DNA from: Xenosphaeropsis pyriputrescens
Lineage: Eukaryota > Ascomycota > Leotiomycetes > Phacidiales > Phacidiaceae
Direction of reading: 5' to 3'
Assembly (NCBI GenBank): GCA_022609375.1
Contig: JAGKQE010000017.1
Span: 186,001-250,000 of the forward strand
DNA: 64,000 bases
A program made the position numbers and the translations under genes. This document shows, piece after piece, positions 24,832-36,947 of this stretch; positions within the stretch are counted from its first letter, which is position 1, and each line of letters starts with the position of its first letter. The notes under the pieces were generated by a model. It was not told the DNA's origin, did not search any database, and saw only the letters and a program-made list of their open reading frames with translations.

Positions 24832-26816
24832 CTAGTCACTCAGATCCATAGCCAACTCTCCATCTTCCATCTGTGGAGTTTCCGAGGCACTCGGCTTGAC
24901 CATCTCACCAGTCAACCTGTTGTATTTCAGGGGGAGCATGTTAGATCCACCGACCATGTATCCTTTCCCAGTAACAACATCAATGGGATGTTGCTCGCCC
25001 AGATCCTCGCTACGGTTGGCATCCATATCATGTGAGTTCTCGCTCAGCATCCTCAAACGATCAGGGTTCATACCAAAAGAGGCAGAATTGCATGTCAGAT
25101 TCAATGCAGTAGGACCCTCAAGAGCTGCTTGCTTTGATGAAGACATATTGGCAGATTTTTGAACATAGTTTCTTGGCATTGGGTTTGGTTCTGGCGATAC
25201 AGGAATATCCATCCAGCTGCCATAGGAATTTGCAACAGCAGTAGGAGCTGGATTGGATCTCTTGGCGCGGTCAGCAACCCAGGAATCAGTGAACTTTGGT
25301 GTTACACCATTTAAAGTAGTATCGAAACCTGCGACAGTCTTATTGTAACCTCGCCAGATACCTGATGAGAAACTGGCTGGCGAGCTACTTGCTCTGGATG
25401 TACCATTTATTTCCATGGAACCAGTGGTAGTAGAGGTGATTGCCACAGTAGAATTTTCGTTCTTGCCCCAGGGATCAGTAAAAGTGTCCTCAACAGCATC
25501 AGAGACACGAGGTTCATAACCTGGGGATGTTTTCCATGAATCTCCAGTGGCTGAAGAAGCATTGGCTTGTGTGCTCACGCCCAATGTGTCAGCTGCGCCA
25601 TCATGAACAGTAACCCACATATCTGTAGTAGCAGCTGGTTGAGCTGGTGTGCTGGATGTCATGGCCCATGGATCGGAGACAGTTGGACGAAGCTGAGCAG
25701 AAAATGATGAAGAAGGACCCCAATAACCGTCAACAACTCCAGCAGCGCTTTTATGGGCTTCAGTGACTGCTGGTGATGGATTGTTCCAATTGGTGTCGGG
25801 AACATCTTGCTTGACCACTGGCGTGCCCCATTCGTCCTTGACATTCTCGACTACAGTCAAAACAGCTCCTGGTACAGGTGCGCTCCACTCACCATCCACT
25901 TCGTTGACGACGCTCGAAGTGGTCGCAGGAATTGGTGTATCCCACGCATCTCCAGCGTTGTCAATTGAAGTGGAAGTAGCAGGAAGTGGTGCTGTATCCC
26001 ATGGATCAGCAACGTTAGAAATTACAGTTGGAGTAACAGTGATAGCTGATGTGCCCCATTCGTTGTTCGTCTCTTTAGCCATGGTTGGAGCAGCAGTGGC
26101 AGCTGGTACGTCCCATCCATCCTTTGAACTGTTGGCAACGTTTGAGGTAGCAGCAGCAGCTGGTGCGCTCCATGGATCATCAGCATTGTCAGCTGCAGTC
26201 AAAGTAGCAGTGAATACTGGAGCTCCCCACTCGTCGTCCCCATTTTTGGCAGCGGTCGAGGCAGCAGCTGCAACTGGGTCACCCCATTCATCACCAGCGT
26301 TATTGAGCACAGCTGAGGTAGAAACTGTCAAGAGTCAGACATTTATCGAATAACAAGGCTGAGCAATTTACCTTCATCTTGAGCTTGCTCTCCAACCTCA
26401 ATCAAAGTAAATGGCTCATTTTCCCAGTCTTGAGCTCCTCTGTTGGCTTCTTCCATGACGTGATGTTCTCTGCCACTCTCCCACTCCTCAACAGTGCCAG
26501 TAAATTTGATGCCTCTAGCCCAAACGCGCTTCAAAGTGCGGGTAACATGACCAACGCGATGTCTTTCCATCATAGAAACACCGGCTTTCTTAGTATTGAT
26601 CCATTCTTCGATTTTATTCGCAACCTCTTTCCATGGAACATCATCAGCATATTGACCATTATGGCACGCGTCATTGAGAGCAGTGGATATGTCCATGTAT
26701 CTCCTCTTTCTGCTTCCTGGAACTTTCGTGTCGACCTTGGTTATGTGAGTACCTTTGACCATCAAAGCCAACAAGGTAGACTCCTCGAACTTTGTCCACT
26801 GGTGTGGAGGCGCCAT
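24832..26816 (-). CDS. tryptophan (WG/WD) tandem-repeat protein with basic N-terminal domain
   Basis: I do not recognise a named family. Exons 26816-26372 and 26324-24832 (intron 26325-26371), 645 residues. Residues 1-140 look folded, start MAPPHQWTKFEESTLLAL, and include a basic stretch (PGSRKRRYMD) and evenly spaced Trp; this could be a SANT/Myb-like helical domain. Residues 153-323 are nine exact 19-residue repeats, each with one Trp at the tenth position in an acidic context (DEWGDP, DEWGAP, DPWSAP, DGWDVP, NEWGTS, DPWDTA, DAWDTP, GEWSAP, DEWGTP), consensus TxxxNxxDxWxxPxxxATx. Up to residue about 520 come some nine more, irregularly spaced Trp (YWGPSS, DPWGKN, GIWRGY). The C-terminus is acidic and possibly folded. 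Solitary Trp next to Gly/Ser/Thr in a disordered, Ala/Thr/Pro-rich chain is the pattern of Argonaute-hook (GW/WG) proteins; that function is inference only. Confidence 0.72.
25801..26313 (-). repeat. coding minisatellite, nine 57-base units
   Basis: Nine head-to-tail units of 57 bases encode the 19-residue Trp repeats. The units are diverged at the DNA level but keep exact length, so the reading frame and Trp spacing are maintained. The opposite strand is also free of stops for 196 codons because of the repeat composition. Confidence 0.85.
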
Positions 26817-28331
26817 GATGACGAATAGTCGATCAGGTAGTATCGAGATCAAAGATGAATGTTGCGGATGCTGTGTTGGAGTGCGAGTTCGAGATTGTAC
26901 TGTTAGGAAAAGGTTAAGGTTGACATAGAAAACCGGTCCTCGTAGATTGGGGTAAAGTGACAATTTGCCAGAACTGACATACGTGACAGATCTAGATGAT
27001 GTGGAGAGCTTGCTGAAAGGCGCAATACTTCTCACCGTAGAAACAACCAAGTGGGGTGTCTGTAGATGTATGTACCACGAGAAGAGGTGGATAAAGGATG
27101 AGAGAGTCAAGAGAACAGGATCTCAAGTTCCATCTTACCGTGGTGATTAAAACAGGAGAATGGGATATAGGTGTTGTGACTGCGGGTATTGCAATTGTAG
27201 TATGGAGGTTGAATCGAGGTCGATGGGCGTGCTTGCCCTCCCAATGCTAGATAGAATTCATGGGCCACATAGGTAGGTACTTGTTAAGAGAGCCATACAC
27301 TGGATATCCACGCGGATGACCTTTCTAAGAAGCATTGCAGCCTTCAGGCTTGCCGAGAGATCGCTGAACGTTCCTAGGTAGAGGATCAAGTTGACATACA
27401 AGAAGAATATCAAATGTACCGTTTGTAGTCTAGGCAAGAAAACAAAGCTGAGGTAACCGTAACTTCGAGATGTGACGGCCATTCATTGGCATTTGCCACA
27501 TAAAATAACAAACAAAAGGCACGAAAGTAAAATCCCATGATACAAAAAATATTATCTTGGAACAAAAATACTCAAAGGCTTCCTCGTTGTGTTGAATTGC
27601 AGGAAGTCTTACAAAATATCCTACTATTCGTTGATTGTTTTTGTTGTTTTGTTCTTTATCCCCACATCTCCTCGAGAGCACACACATGTCACTTCATGAA
27701 TTCCAGATTAGGAGAGAGGGCGACAGAACCCTATTCGAAAATATCTAGCATGTCAGATACCTTATTGTTGATTACTGAAAGGCTCAAATAACTCCTAAAA
27801 CAAAGTCTCGTGAGAACTAGCATATTTCTTTAGCAAGCTACTCTTGAAATTTTAAGTAGAAGATAGAGCACGAATATATCTCTAAAATTCTTGAAAACTT
27901 ACCAAGTGAATTCTCAGATTGTCTACTTAAGATTCATCTGCCCAAAGCTCATTTGGTCACATGAGGTACTATCAAGAAATCCAAGTATCTTCTCACTTTC
28001 GTAACGTTGACTTGCCATATCAATCTACACGACCGCGTACACAATAGCTGTTAATTAGGTCTTCCACCTACATGGCAACTCACCTTGAAGACCCAAAAGA
28101 TCTGCTCACATATACCTCTTCACACCTCTTTGCACTTTTGTAACCTCGCGTCTTCCCGCAACGCGTTGCCAGAGTACAACGCCATCCAGATCTACCCATC
28201 CGAACCCTCACATCAAAAACAACCACAGGACCACACACCTTCACGTACCTTTTCATCTTTGCTTCTCACATCTCCAAACTCTCTGTTCAACAAAATCTTT
28301 GATACGACGAATCCACAGCTACACATCCATC
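26817..28331. other. divergent intergenic, W-repeat gene / orphan gene
   Basis: About 1.5 kb. The first part is the 5' side of the W-repeat gene and the last 400 bases are the pyrimidine- and CACA-rich leader of the orphan gene. Short frames exist, none convincing. No RNA gene found. Confidence 0.5.
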
Positions 28332-29102
28332 ATGCCTCACCAACTCCTAGAAGCCTACGAAAACATCCGAAAGCACATCCCAAGAGTCAGTAACGCCTCG
28401 TATCAACCCAATCCAGCTAACAAATGACAGCCCCGCTATCGCGAAGACTCACCAGAGATTCCCTCCCCAGACTCACAGCAAACAATCAGCCCATCCCCCT
28501 CGCCACCAGAAGACTCCTCATCCTCATCCTCAGAAGACAACCTATCCTCCTCCGAAGACGACCCACTCCCCAAAGGCGATGCCTACCCAGACGACGACTC
28601 ACTAAGTGACACCGCAACGCTCTCACTCGGAAGCCGGTCCCCATCCCCATCGCCATCCCCACCACGCATCCTCCCTACAACACCAGAGGACGCGACGCGA
28701 CCATTCCTGCTGCGCGGGCTGACGCTGCCGGCCGACATCGACACGCTAAGCGACGCGGCAGCGATGGCAGAGCTGCTGTTGCAGCACGGCAACCTGCGGG
28801 CGTTCACGGGGTTCAAGGTGCCGCTGGCGAAGCGGATTGCGCGGCGGCTGGTGGCGTTCATCGACGAGCCGTGGCTGTGGGTTGATATGGAGGGGGAGGG
28901 CTATCGGATGCGGTCTGAGAAGGCGCGTGTGGTGGTGCTGGAGCTGGTGCGGTGCCAGCATTATTGTCGGGCGGCGGTTTTGGATCTGGCGAGGAAGGTG
29001 GGCATGATTAGGCCGGCGCCGATTATTGAGAGGGTTAGGTCTGAAAGTGAGGAGATGGAGATGGAGACGGAATGGGAATGGGAGGGGGAGGGGGATCTGT
29101 GA
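28332..29102 (+). CDS. orphan protein with acidic Ser/Asp-rich N-terminus
   Basis: I do not recognise a family. Exons 28332-28385 and 28431-29102 (45-base intron), 241 residues. The first exon encodes MPHQLLEAYENIRKHIPR. Residues about 20-110 are low complexity: SPSP runs and acidic SSSSSSEDN-like clusters, likely disordered and phosphorylated. Residues about 112-210 look folded and helical: RGLTLPADIDTL, an Ala/Leu-rich helix, GFKVPLAKRIARRLVAFIDE, then EKARVVVLELVRCQHYCRAA. The tail is acidic (EMEMETEWEWEGEGDL). The folded part lies in DNA that is clearly GC-rich (28670-29000) compared with neighbours. The gene structure is supported by open frame, splice signals and domain-like composition only. 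Confidence 0.6.
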
Positions 29103-29428
29103 TTGGAGGGATGGGATAGGAAGAGAGGAGTTCGTAAGGGGGTCTGTCTGTTTAATGTCAATGTATGATAGGCGTAGGAAGGAGCTTGGAGATAAGATAA
29201 TCGAGCAACTGAAAAATCATGTTATCCAGAGTGAGAGTGTTACATGTATGTTGAAAATAAGCTGGTCAAAAACAAGTTCAACACACAAAACAGACAGCGA
29301 AAACTCCACGTATTCTTCTATTCGCTTCAGCATATTTGAAATCGAGGGCAAGGTATCTACAAACATAAATGCCACAATCCATACGCCATCCATGCTTTCC
29401 AACCAAATCTACTTATATATACAAATCT
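29103..29428. other. convergent intergenic
   Basis: About 325 AT-rich bases between the orphan gene and PIK1 3' ends. Nothing else seen. Confidence 0.5.
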
Positions 29429-32400
29429 TCAATATATGCCTTGAGTGCGATATTGGAACGTATCATAACTATATAAAGTCAGTATTCCAGATTTTTGCCG
29501 GGATCTGAACGCATGTTCGGAGAAAACGTAGATGAAAGACTTACAGTCGTGTGTAATAGCTCCCAAGCGATTTGCCAATCAAATCAGTTTCAACAAAATT
29601 CTCTGCATCATCAGCACTGAGTTGAAGCTGGAAGCGTTGACGAAGATTGTTGGTTGTTTGTACGACACCCGAGGAATAGCAAGGCATGCTGGAACCACGG
29701 CCCATCATGCTTACCAGATCAATAAGATGATCGGCTGATTTGCGTAATGCTGGAAATTGTCAGCACTTATTTGCTTGTGATTTTAAACAAGACATACCTT
29801 GGAAAGCTTGCTTGCACAGCTGCTTATAGTCATTAAAGGCAGACGACCCAACACCACCAAGAACATCCACATAGTCCTGCGTCAACTTGAAAGGAGCAGC
29901 CTCAAACCCGACAGAGCCCGGCGAGTTCGAGAGCATAAATCCAAAGTCGATATGCACTATATGGCCCTCATTGTCAATCAGAACATTACCATTGTGACGG
30001 TCCTTGAGCTGCAGTACATAGGAAATAATACTGTAAGCAGCTAGTGATCGCTTGAACGCATCTTCGGCTGCTTTATATGCCTCCGTTTCTGGTTCTCCAA
30101 AGGTCTTGATGAAATGGTCTCTGAGCGTAGCAACTCGGCCTCGTGGATTCTGCCCAGCTTCGACAGTCGCAAGTGTCAAACTTCTTTTGAGTGAATGTAA
30201 CGAAACACCATTAGTGATTGTCTCAATGAGACCAGAACCTTCGCCTGTAACAAGAATGCGCATTTGCTTGACCCAGACAGGTGTTCCAGCATCTCTCCAG
30301 ATCTTATCACACACCCGTATGAGCTGACATGCAAAAGCTTCCTGTCTGAGATCTGCGCCTGTCTTGATGATAACGCTCAACAAATCCCAATTCTTCATCC
30401 ACCCATATGGAGAAGACTTCCGTACACGCTCCTTTTTAATAGCCCAAGCTTCTCCAAAGGTTGCAGCACTGGGATCGTCTCTATCACCCTTTCGCTGCAC
30501 ACCCCCTGTCTTTTGGTCGTTTTCCATTCTCGCCGCCCCGGCTCCAGTAGTAAGAGCAGGATCAATGGTTGTTTCTTCCTCGGTATCCTCAGGCTCTACG
30601 CTGTCGGTTTCACCATTTGCATTCGCCATAATACTCTCAAATGTCCGGGCTTGGCTTTTGTCATCCGTCTCAAAGTTTTGTTCCTCCAGACTTTGCATGC
30701 TTGCAATGATTTTAGCTCTGATAGCCGCAACTTCGCTCTTGGGGCGTTTGCCGCTAGTAGATTCAAGCTGTGCCAGCATTTGAGATGCTGTACGCATGTG
30801 AGTCGCGAGTGCTGTGAAATCTGGTTGGTCTGGGCCGGCAGATCGATTCTGCAAAGGGAAGGTCATTTTTCGAAGGGGTCCTGGACTATCCGATCTTGAT
30901 CCAGATGTTGCCGATGTTCTCGGTGTCGACAATGAAAGGGTTGATAGAGTAGTTGCCCCACTCGATAATCTCGGCATAGAATTCGCATGATGGATAGTAT
31001 CGGATACTGAGAAATTTTTCTTCGACAATGGGTCCTCATCTACAGCTTGGATTAGTGGAGAGCTACCAAGGTCACCAGATATTGGCTCAAACACACTATC
31101 AGCGGCCCCATCAACAGATCTTGCAACACTCGGGACGCGGTGTGGCCCTTCTGACAGATCGAAGATTCTCTTGCGGTTACCTTTCTCGGAGGCAATTGTC
31201 ACCAGCAATCGTTTATTATCCTCCGTGTCAGGGTCGAAAGAGAAATCGTCCCTAAGGACCTCCACCATAAGAAGGTAAGGGACCTTTTCAGCACTATTCA
31301 ATACCGTTGCTTCCGCTGGATTCAAGCGCACAATTCGGTGATGCTGGCTTTTGCTTGGAATCCCGTCCACAAGTGTTGGTGGACAAATCACGGGTATATC
31401 GACTTCGGCAGGTAAATCCTGGGCTATCAATGCCAGTTCGGCACGTAAAGCGCTCAAACGAGCTGGTTTGGGCACGATGACTAGTCGGTTCGAGATGTTT
31501 TCGAGAGCAGTCAGAAATTGCGTTTGGCATCGGAAATAGTTCTGCCGCAATAGCCTTATTTTCTGGGATCTGGAAAGTGCTGCAGGAGTGAGGGGACGAT
31601 GCTGATGGGAATGCTTCCTTCTCATCGATTCGAAAGGTCGAGTCAAACTCGCAGAGACGGGAGTTGGAGGTAGTGAGGGCTTATTTGGAGATCTGACTTC
31701 AGGGAGAGGTAGGGAAGCTGTACTCGAGTGAGCTTCAGATGATTGCAGATTGTTGAAAGCAGCCCGCCGATGTTCCCGAAGATTTCCATTGACACGTCTG
31801 CTTGATTCGGATGATTGTGGCCTGCTCAGTGAGTTCGATCGTGCTGGTCGACTGTCGGAGGTCGCATCGTTGCCTATGTCATTCAATCGAGTAGTCTTGG
31901 AAGATTCCTTAAGCCGGCGTGAGCGGGGCGAGGCGGCGCCAACAGTATTGCTTCTCACAACCTTTTGGGTCTGATTGTTGTCGGATATGACGTCGCCGGT
32001 AGATTGTGGTTTTCGAGCTTGCGCAATTGCCAACGGCCCAGCCCATTGGGGAAGAAATGGTGTCGCGACACTGGCCAGCACGAAACTGGCAAGAACGCTC
32101 ACCGGCAATACATTCTCCTTGATCTTCTCCTCCCTAGCTGGCTCCCCATAACCAAAGACGATGTGTTGTACTTTGTTGTATATTCTTCGGCAAGTCTTAA
32201 AGGCGATAGATTGGGGATTGCTGGCTAGGTCGTGGAGGTAAGTTTGAAAAAGCCAAAAGGTCTAGACAAGGGGTCAGCATGGCGCAAGTGAGGCTATTGG
32301 GGGATGTCCATACAAGTAGCGCTGCATTTACCGACTCGTCGCATAGATCCAATATGAATTCTTCGAGAGCCATCGACTCATTGTCGACACTAATGATTAG

Positions 32401-32639
32401 GTGGCATAGTTGTGGTAGAAAGAACTCGATCTCCTCGTAGCTGAATTGCCGGAGTTTCTGACACAGAACGTAGTGGATTCCGACATGGTCGGCATATCGT
32501 CTGCAAGATTGTCATCAGCGATTTGGAGGCATTGGTGCAGGTGGCAGTTGGGATCTCACGATAGGTAGGCTACAGAGAGGAAGGGGTTCTGATTGAAAAC
32601 ATCGCTCTCGATGAAGCGCTTTAGCAGGTCCCAAGACAT
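29429..32639 (-). CDS. PIK1: phosphatidylinositol 4-kinase Pik1
   Basis: Makes phosphatidylinositol 4-phosphate from PI and ATP at the Golgi and nucleus; essential for secretion in yeast. Five exons: 32639-32560, 32500-32314, 32261-29798, 29749-29545, 29468-29429; 991 residues. It starts MSWDLLKRFIESDVFNQNPF, the conserved lipid kinase unique N-terminus, and continues with SYEEIEFFLPQLCHLI. The middle (about 150-600) is largely polar and disordered around a conserved block with NYFRCQTQFLTALENIS. The kinase domain fills the C-terminal third: KIWRDAGTPVWVKQMRI, catalytic loop KDRHNGNVLI (near 843) and metal-binding HIDFGF (near 859). The last two exons restore ALRKSADHLIDLVSMM and a C-terminus ending in YRTQGIY. 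The fourth intron (29469-29544) splits a codon just before the last 12 residues. Confidence 0.94.
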
Positions 32640-35600
32640 TGGAGAGCTCGTTATGAGCACAGGGATGGATTAGAAATGAGGCGCAAAGCCTCAGATGAAA
32701 TTGGACATCAAAATCTTCGCGAATGCAAGGCTAGCATATCTCTTTTGTGGAGGAGGTAGGAGAGAGAGAGAGAGGCAAGTAGGTAATTTTGGATGATGGT
32801 ATGTTGGTACCTATGTGGTATGTTTGTGTGTTTTTGTGTGAGTGTGAATGAGGTGGACAGTTTCGTTGTGGGTCGATTGAGTGAGTGAGTGAATGAGTGG
32901 ATTGAGATGATGGGATGAATTGCTCGGCAGCGAGAGGGGAGGGGAAGAACAATGTAAGGTGAAGGTGAAGGTGAAGGTGAGGGTGAGGGTGAGGGTGAGG
33001 GTGGAGGAGGATGAGGTAAAGGTAAAGGTGAGGTGGAGGTAAGGTGCGGGTACTCCGTAAGTAGACAGAACGAGTGTAGATCGGTGATGGGTAAGACACG
33101 GGTACGGGTGGGGCACGGGTAAGGGACCGGGATCGGGACCGGGGAGTGGAGAGGAACAGGCCAGCGGTGTTCTTCTGGAAACATGAAGGACCAAGGACTA
33201 ATGAGGGCCATGACTGACTCACCTTGCCTTACGAGGTAGAGCGTACCTCTGCCAGCCCGAGACGCCGACAATGTGGCCCGTGCATAATCATGCTTATTTC
33301 CCACCTAGGTAGGTTGAGAGAACAGAGAACACGAGTCTACTTACCTGCTCTATCTTGGCCATATTGTATTCCATGTATAAGAGGGCAGATATACCCTTAT
33401 ATATACCGCCGGATGTGTATACATACAATCTAAGTGACGCAATATCCAATAATCTCCAAAGGCGTTTAGATATATGAATAGCGTGACAGTAACGATGAAT
33501 GTAATATAATGTAATATAATGTAACGGGAAAATACAAGTGAAACCTCATTTTCCCCCGCCTCTATTTATTGATATCCATCTCCGGCCGTTTCCTCTACAC
33601 TCTTCAGAGCAAAAGTAAACTATCTCTCCTCAACTGATATATCTACCTAGGCGCGGAGTAGACATGATGCTGTAGCCTCGATATTTATTGCATACACCTG
33701 TCATATGTTTCTTTCCGTATGATCCCGGTAAAAACACAAGTCCTTACTCCTCCGCAATATACAACCACATATGCAGTCGTTACTCCATAACTTACCTTCA
33801 CCTACGCACGAACTTGTACTTCCAACTGCATAACGGCCTTATATTCCTTTTAGGTACCCAAGTATGTGCATGTCCAGAATTCCATATATGTATATGTACA
33901 TGTATATATGTATACGCCTATGTAACGTACCTTATTCCCTCGTCTCTGTCCGGAGTTCGTATGTATGTGTGTAGCATACATACTCCACCATAGAAGACTT
34001 GGCCGCCGGGCCCGGCCTAAACCACTTTAGTCCATCATTCATTGATCATCGTCGTCGTTATTCCTCTTCTTCTTCCTCTTCTACGCATCATTCTCCTCCC
34101 TTTCTCGCTCTCTCTCCTCCAAATTTATCCTCTCTTTTGTCTTCTTCTACCTTGGTCTCATTCCCTAGGTCCTTTCTCGACCTCCAAAGCCATTTCATCA
34201 CAGTCCCTACATCTCAAGCATCTCTTCCTCTAACCAATATCGTACTCAACACGCATAGAACAACATGCGGTGAGCAACGCAACCTCCAGACAGTACCTAT
34301 GCATCAATCTACTACCTGCGAGACGCGCCTTGGCCTTGGCCTAAGCTGCATCTTTCAAACTGCATAAACCCTTCAAATCACAGAGCTCTCAATTGTGTTG
34401 TTGGGCTTGGCTCCCTGCATTCAAAAAGACAACGGCAAAGATTAAATTTCTCGATTTCACAAGGTTTTGCTCCCGATATCCCCCATCCTCTCCATCCTGC
34501 TAGGAGAAAGCATCGCCCCCGCTTATACGGAGTACAACATATGAGATTCGGTCAGGATTTCAGACATGCAAGCGTTTAACCTATGTGTGTCAGATGCTGC
34601 GGGATCGTTGTGACCCGTATATATTATGGTATGGTGGTTTTCCTGGTAGAGAGTAAGGCTACAAGTCTCCTTCTTATCACAAATCACTTTTGTCTTGCGG
34701 AAACTTTGACGCTGCATATTCAGCATACTTATGGCGAACCTACTATCCCAAGCTCCAAATCGAATATCGCCAATAGCCGTTGGAGCATATGCGTTTTTTC
34801 TGCATGCTTCTTCTTCGGCTGTATGCTTGAGTTTCCTGCCCTGATTCCTTGCCACTTCCTGGAAAGTTTGCGAATGAAAGGGGAGTATGGATGAGGTAAT
34901 ATGTCGTCGGGTGTACGCCGGGAAGTGCAAGTTGATACTCAACCTTTACTCGCTCAACGCGGTCATCTACGTTAGGTATTCGTGCTCTTTTTGACCGACG
35001 TCAGTCTCAGCACGTCAAGCATTTTAATAAATGTGCATTGATCGCGTGGCATCACACATATACTAGAGTTTTTCATATTCATTTGGCAACTTGAATATGT
35101 AAATTTAACGTTTGGCTGTTTCCCAAGATCCTGCACATCCCCGACGTCCCACATGCTTGTCAGCAGGCATTATTTGACCAGGAGCGGACTCAGCAAAAGC
35201 ACAATGAGAAGCATTGATCGCCTTGGCCATTCTTGTGCTGCAATCGATCAGCATTGAAGCACCGCAGATAGGGCCCCAATGCGGGATACCGACGCCGTCT
35301 ACGCAGGGATGACATATGGCTTGTCAAGTGGTCCGAGAATGTAGGCTTGCCTCATTCATGCCACGGCATCGCGGCGAAGAAAGAATGCTTGGTGTATGGA
35401 TCGATATAGTGCTCCTCAACAATACACTGCTATCATTTCCTGAGACATTTACCTGCTCCGTCGGCAAGAATTACATTATGGGATAATCCCACAGTGAGGC
35501 TCTTGACTATTTCCAGCATGGTGTTGATAGCTTTGACTATGAACCTGCCGATCACCAGATATTCGGCATCCTTCCAGCCCATCGGAGTGCTGATGTCTCG

Positions 35601-36120
35601 GCGCTTCCCTGTCACTTGCTGCAGGAAAGATCGTTGTAAGTTAGATCCCCAAAAATCCGAAAGACTCGGCTGGTCGCCTCTTGTTTCCGTTCTCATCTGT
35701 TCGGAAGAGGCCCGGGTACCCATGGACTGTATCGAGTCAGTTCCCGCTTCCAATGCATGATACTTTTCTCTGCATGAACCCTTTCGAACATCAAGAGGCA
35801 GACGCAGGCAGTAAGTAGATGCTCCAGTTGTTGACTCCACCGGATGCCATCACACATTCTGGATTTCGGAGAATAGTGGTCTCTAGCTATGCTGATGTCT
35901 GGAATTAAATGTCCCGCGTATTATCACCATACTTCGGAAGTCGTTATAAGTATACTCAACAGTGCCCCACATTCAGAGCAATCGAACATATGTCAGCTGT
36001 TCTAGCAGACGATTCGAAACAATATATAACATCGTCATCTACACTTCCATACCTTACTTCGAATAAGCTCTACCACTTCTCAAAGACCAAGGTTCTGTAA
36101 CAAGTATCATTCAACAGAGA
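32640..36120. other. gene-poor region upstream of PIK1
   Basis: About 3.5 kb without a supported gene. It holds a long purine-biased PIK1 5' flank with simple repeats (32940-33140), an AT-rich 10-base repeat at 33500-33524, and CT/TTC-rich tracts near 34050-34170. Minus-strand frames at 32708-33304 are only Pro/Ser/His translations of repeats. A 135-codon minus frame at 35433-35840 with some protein-like text is discussed under findings. Confidence 0.55.
32957..33005 (+). repeat. hexanucleotide array GGTGAA/GGTGAG
   Basis: Four GGTGAA units run directly into about four GGTGAG units, followed by further GGT/GAGG-rich sequence to about 33060. It lies about 320-365 bases upstream of the PIK1 start. 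Confidence 0.85.
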
Positions 36121-36947
36121 ATGCCGAACCATTCTGCGCTGTCTCAAGCACCTGCTCAAATCATGTGCAGCGAATGCAATTCGATATTTGGTCGAAAGTA
36201 TGAATATGACCGTCACATAGCCGACGTACATGCCCCAAAGTACGTGTGCCGCTACTGCGCAAAGCAAATATCTTCTCGAAAGGACAAAAAAAGAGATCAT
36301 CTACGTCACAAGCACAAGATCAGCTGTATATACGATTCTGTTCCCCAAACTCCAGCATTCACTGATATATATCAGGGAAAAGCGAGCCCGATTCTCACGA
36401 AGAGCTTTTCCTAGACCAACATTACTACCGGGAGACCAGAACACCACCCAGGTCTTCGGTATCGGAGCCAGACTCCATTCCCATGAGTCCACCACCACCC
36501 TACAACGCCTCCCGATCCCACAGCCACAACTACCGCATGCCAGAATACGCCGTGCCATTGAACATGCCGACTGGTAACAACAATCAAAGCTGGCAACCTC
36601 TACAACACCCGCTCCTCCTCTCACCGCATGGCAACTTCATGGGCACTTCAAGCCTCCCATCCGGCTACGTGCAAGATACATCAGCATTGGGATCGGGATA
36701 TAGTTTCCAAGCAACGATGGGCGACTATGGCACGCAGAGTGTGGCCCCGATGCAAGCCATGAGCCCCAATACATCGTCTGTGCCGCGGAGCAGCGCGTCT
36801 ATCTCGACATTCCCTTCCCACTCTTCGACGGCGTTCAATTCGGCCCTGGATCCATCCTCCGGTCTCCAGGACTTCGGAGCTGCCTCCGAGTGGTTCTCGT
36901 CGACGCCCAACTCGACTACTGGCTGGAACCAATACCATTCGCAGTAG
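36121..36947 (+). CDS. small two-finger C2H2 zinc-finger protein, putative transcription factor
   Basis: Exons 36121-36325 and 36376-36947 (50-base intron), 258 residues. Two adjacent C2H2 fingers lie at residues about 16-60: C-x2-C-x12-H-x4-H (CSECNSIFGRKYEYDRHIAD...H) and C-x2-C-x13-H-x4-H (CRYCAKQISSRK...). The intron follows directly; unspliced, exon 1 reads on 27 codons to a stop. The splice I chose (phase 1, donor gtatat, acceptor atatcag) restores an open frame through KSEPDSHEELFLDQHYYRE. The rest is Ser/Pro/Asn/Gln-rich and looks disordered, as in fungal activation regions. No larger known family is recognised. It stands alone between two gene-poor stretches. DNA binding is inferred from the fingers. 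Confidence 0.75.

Noticed and set aside
25763..26353. 196-codon plus-strand frame antisense to the Trp repeats
   Set aside because: It only mirrors the 57-base repeat, whose composition lacks stops on both strands.
32708..33304. Overlapping Pro/Ser/His-rich frames on the minus strand
   Set aside because: They are translations of the GGTGAA/GGTGAG and related repeats in all three phases, not a coding pattern.
33999..34367. 122-codon Ser/Leu-rich plus frame
   Set aside because: It is driven by a TTC/CTC-rich tract, has no partner exons and no family resemblance.
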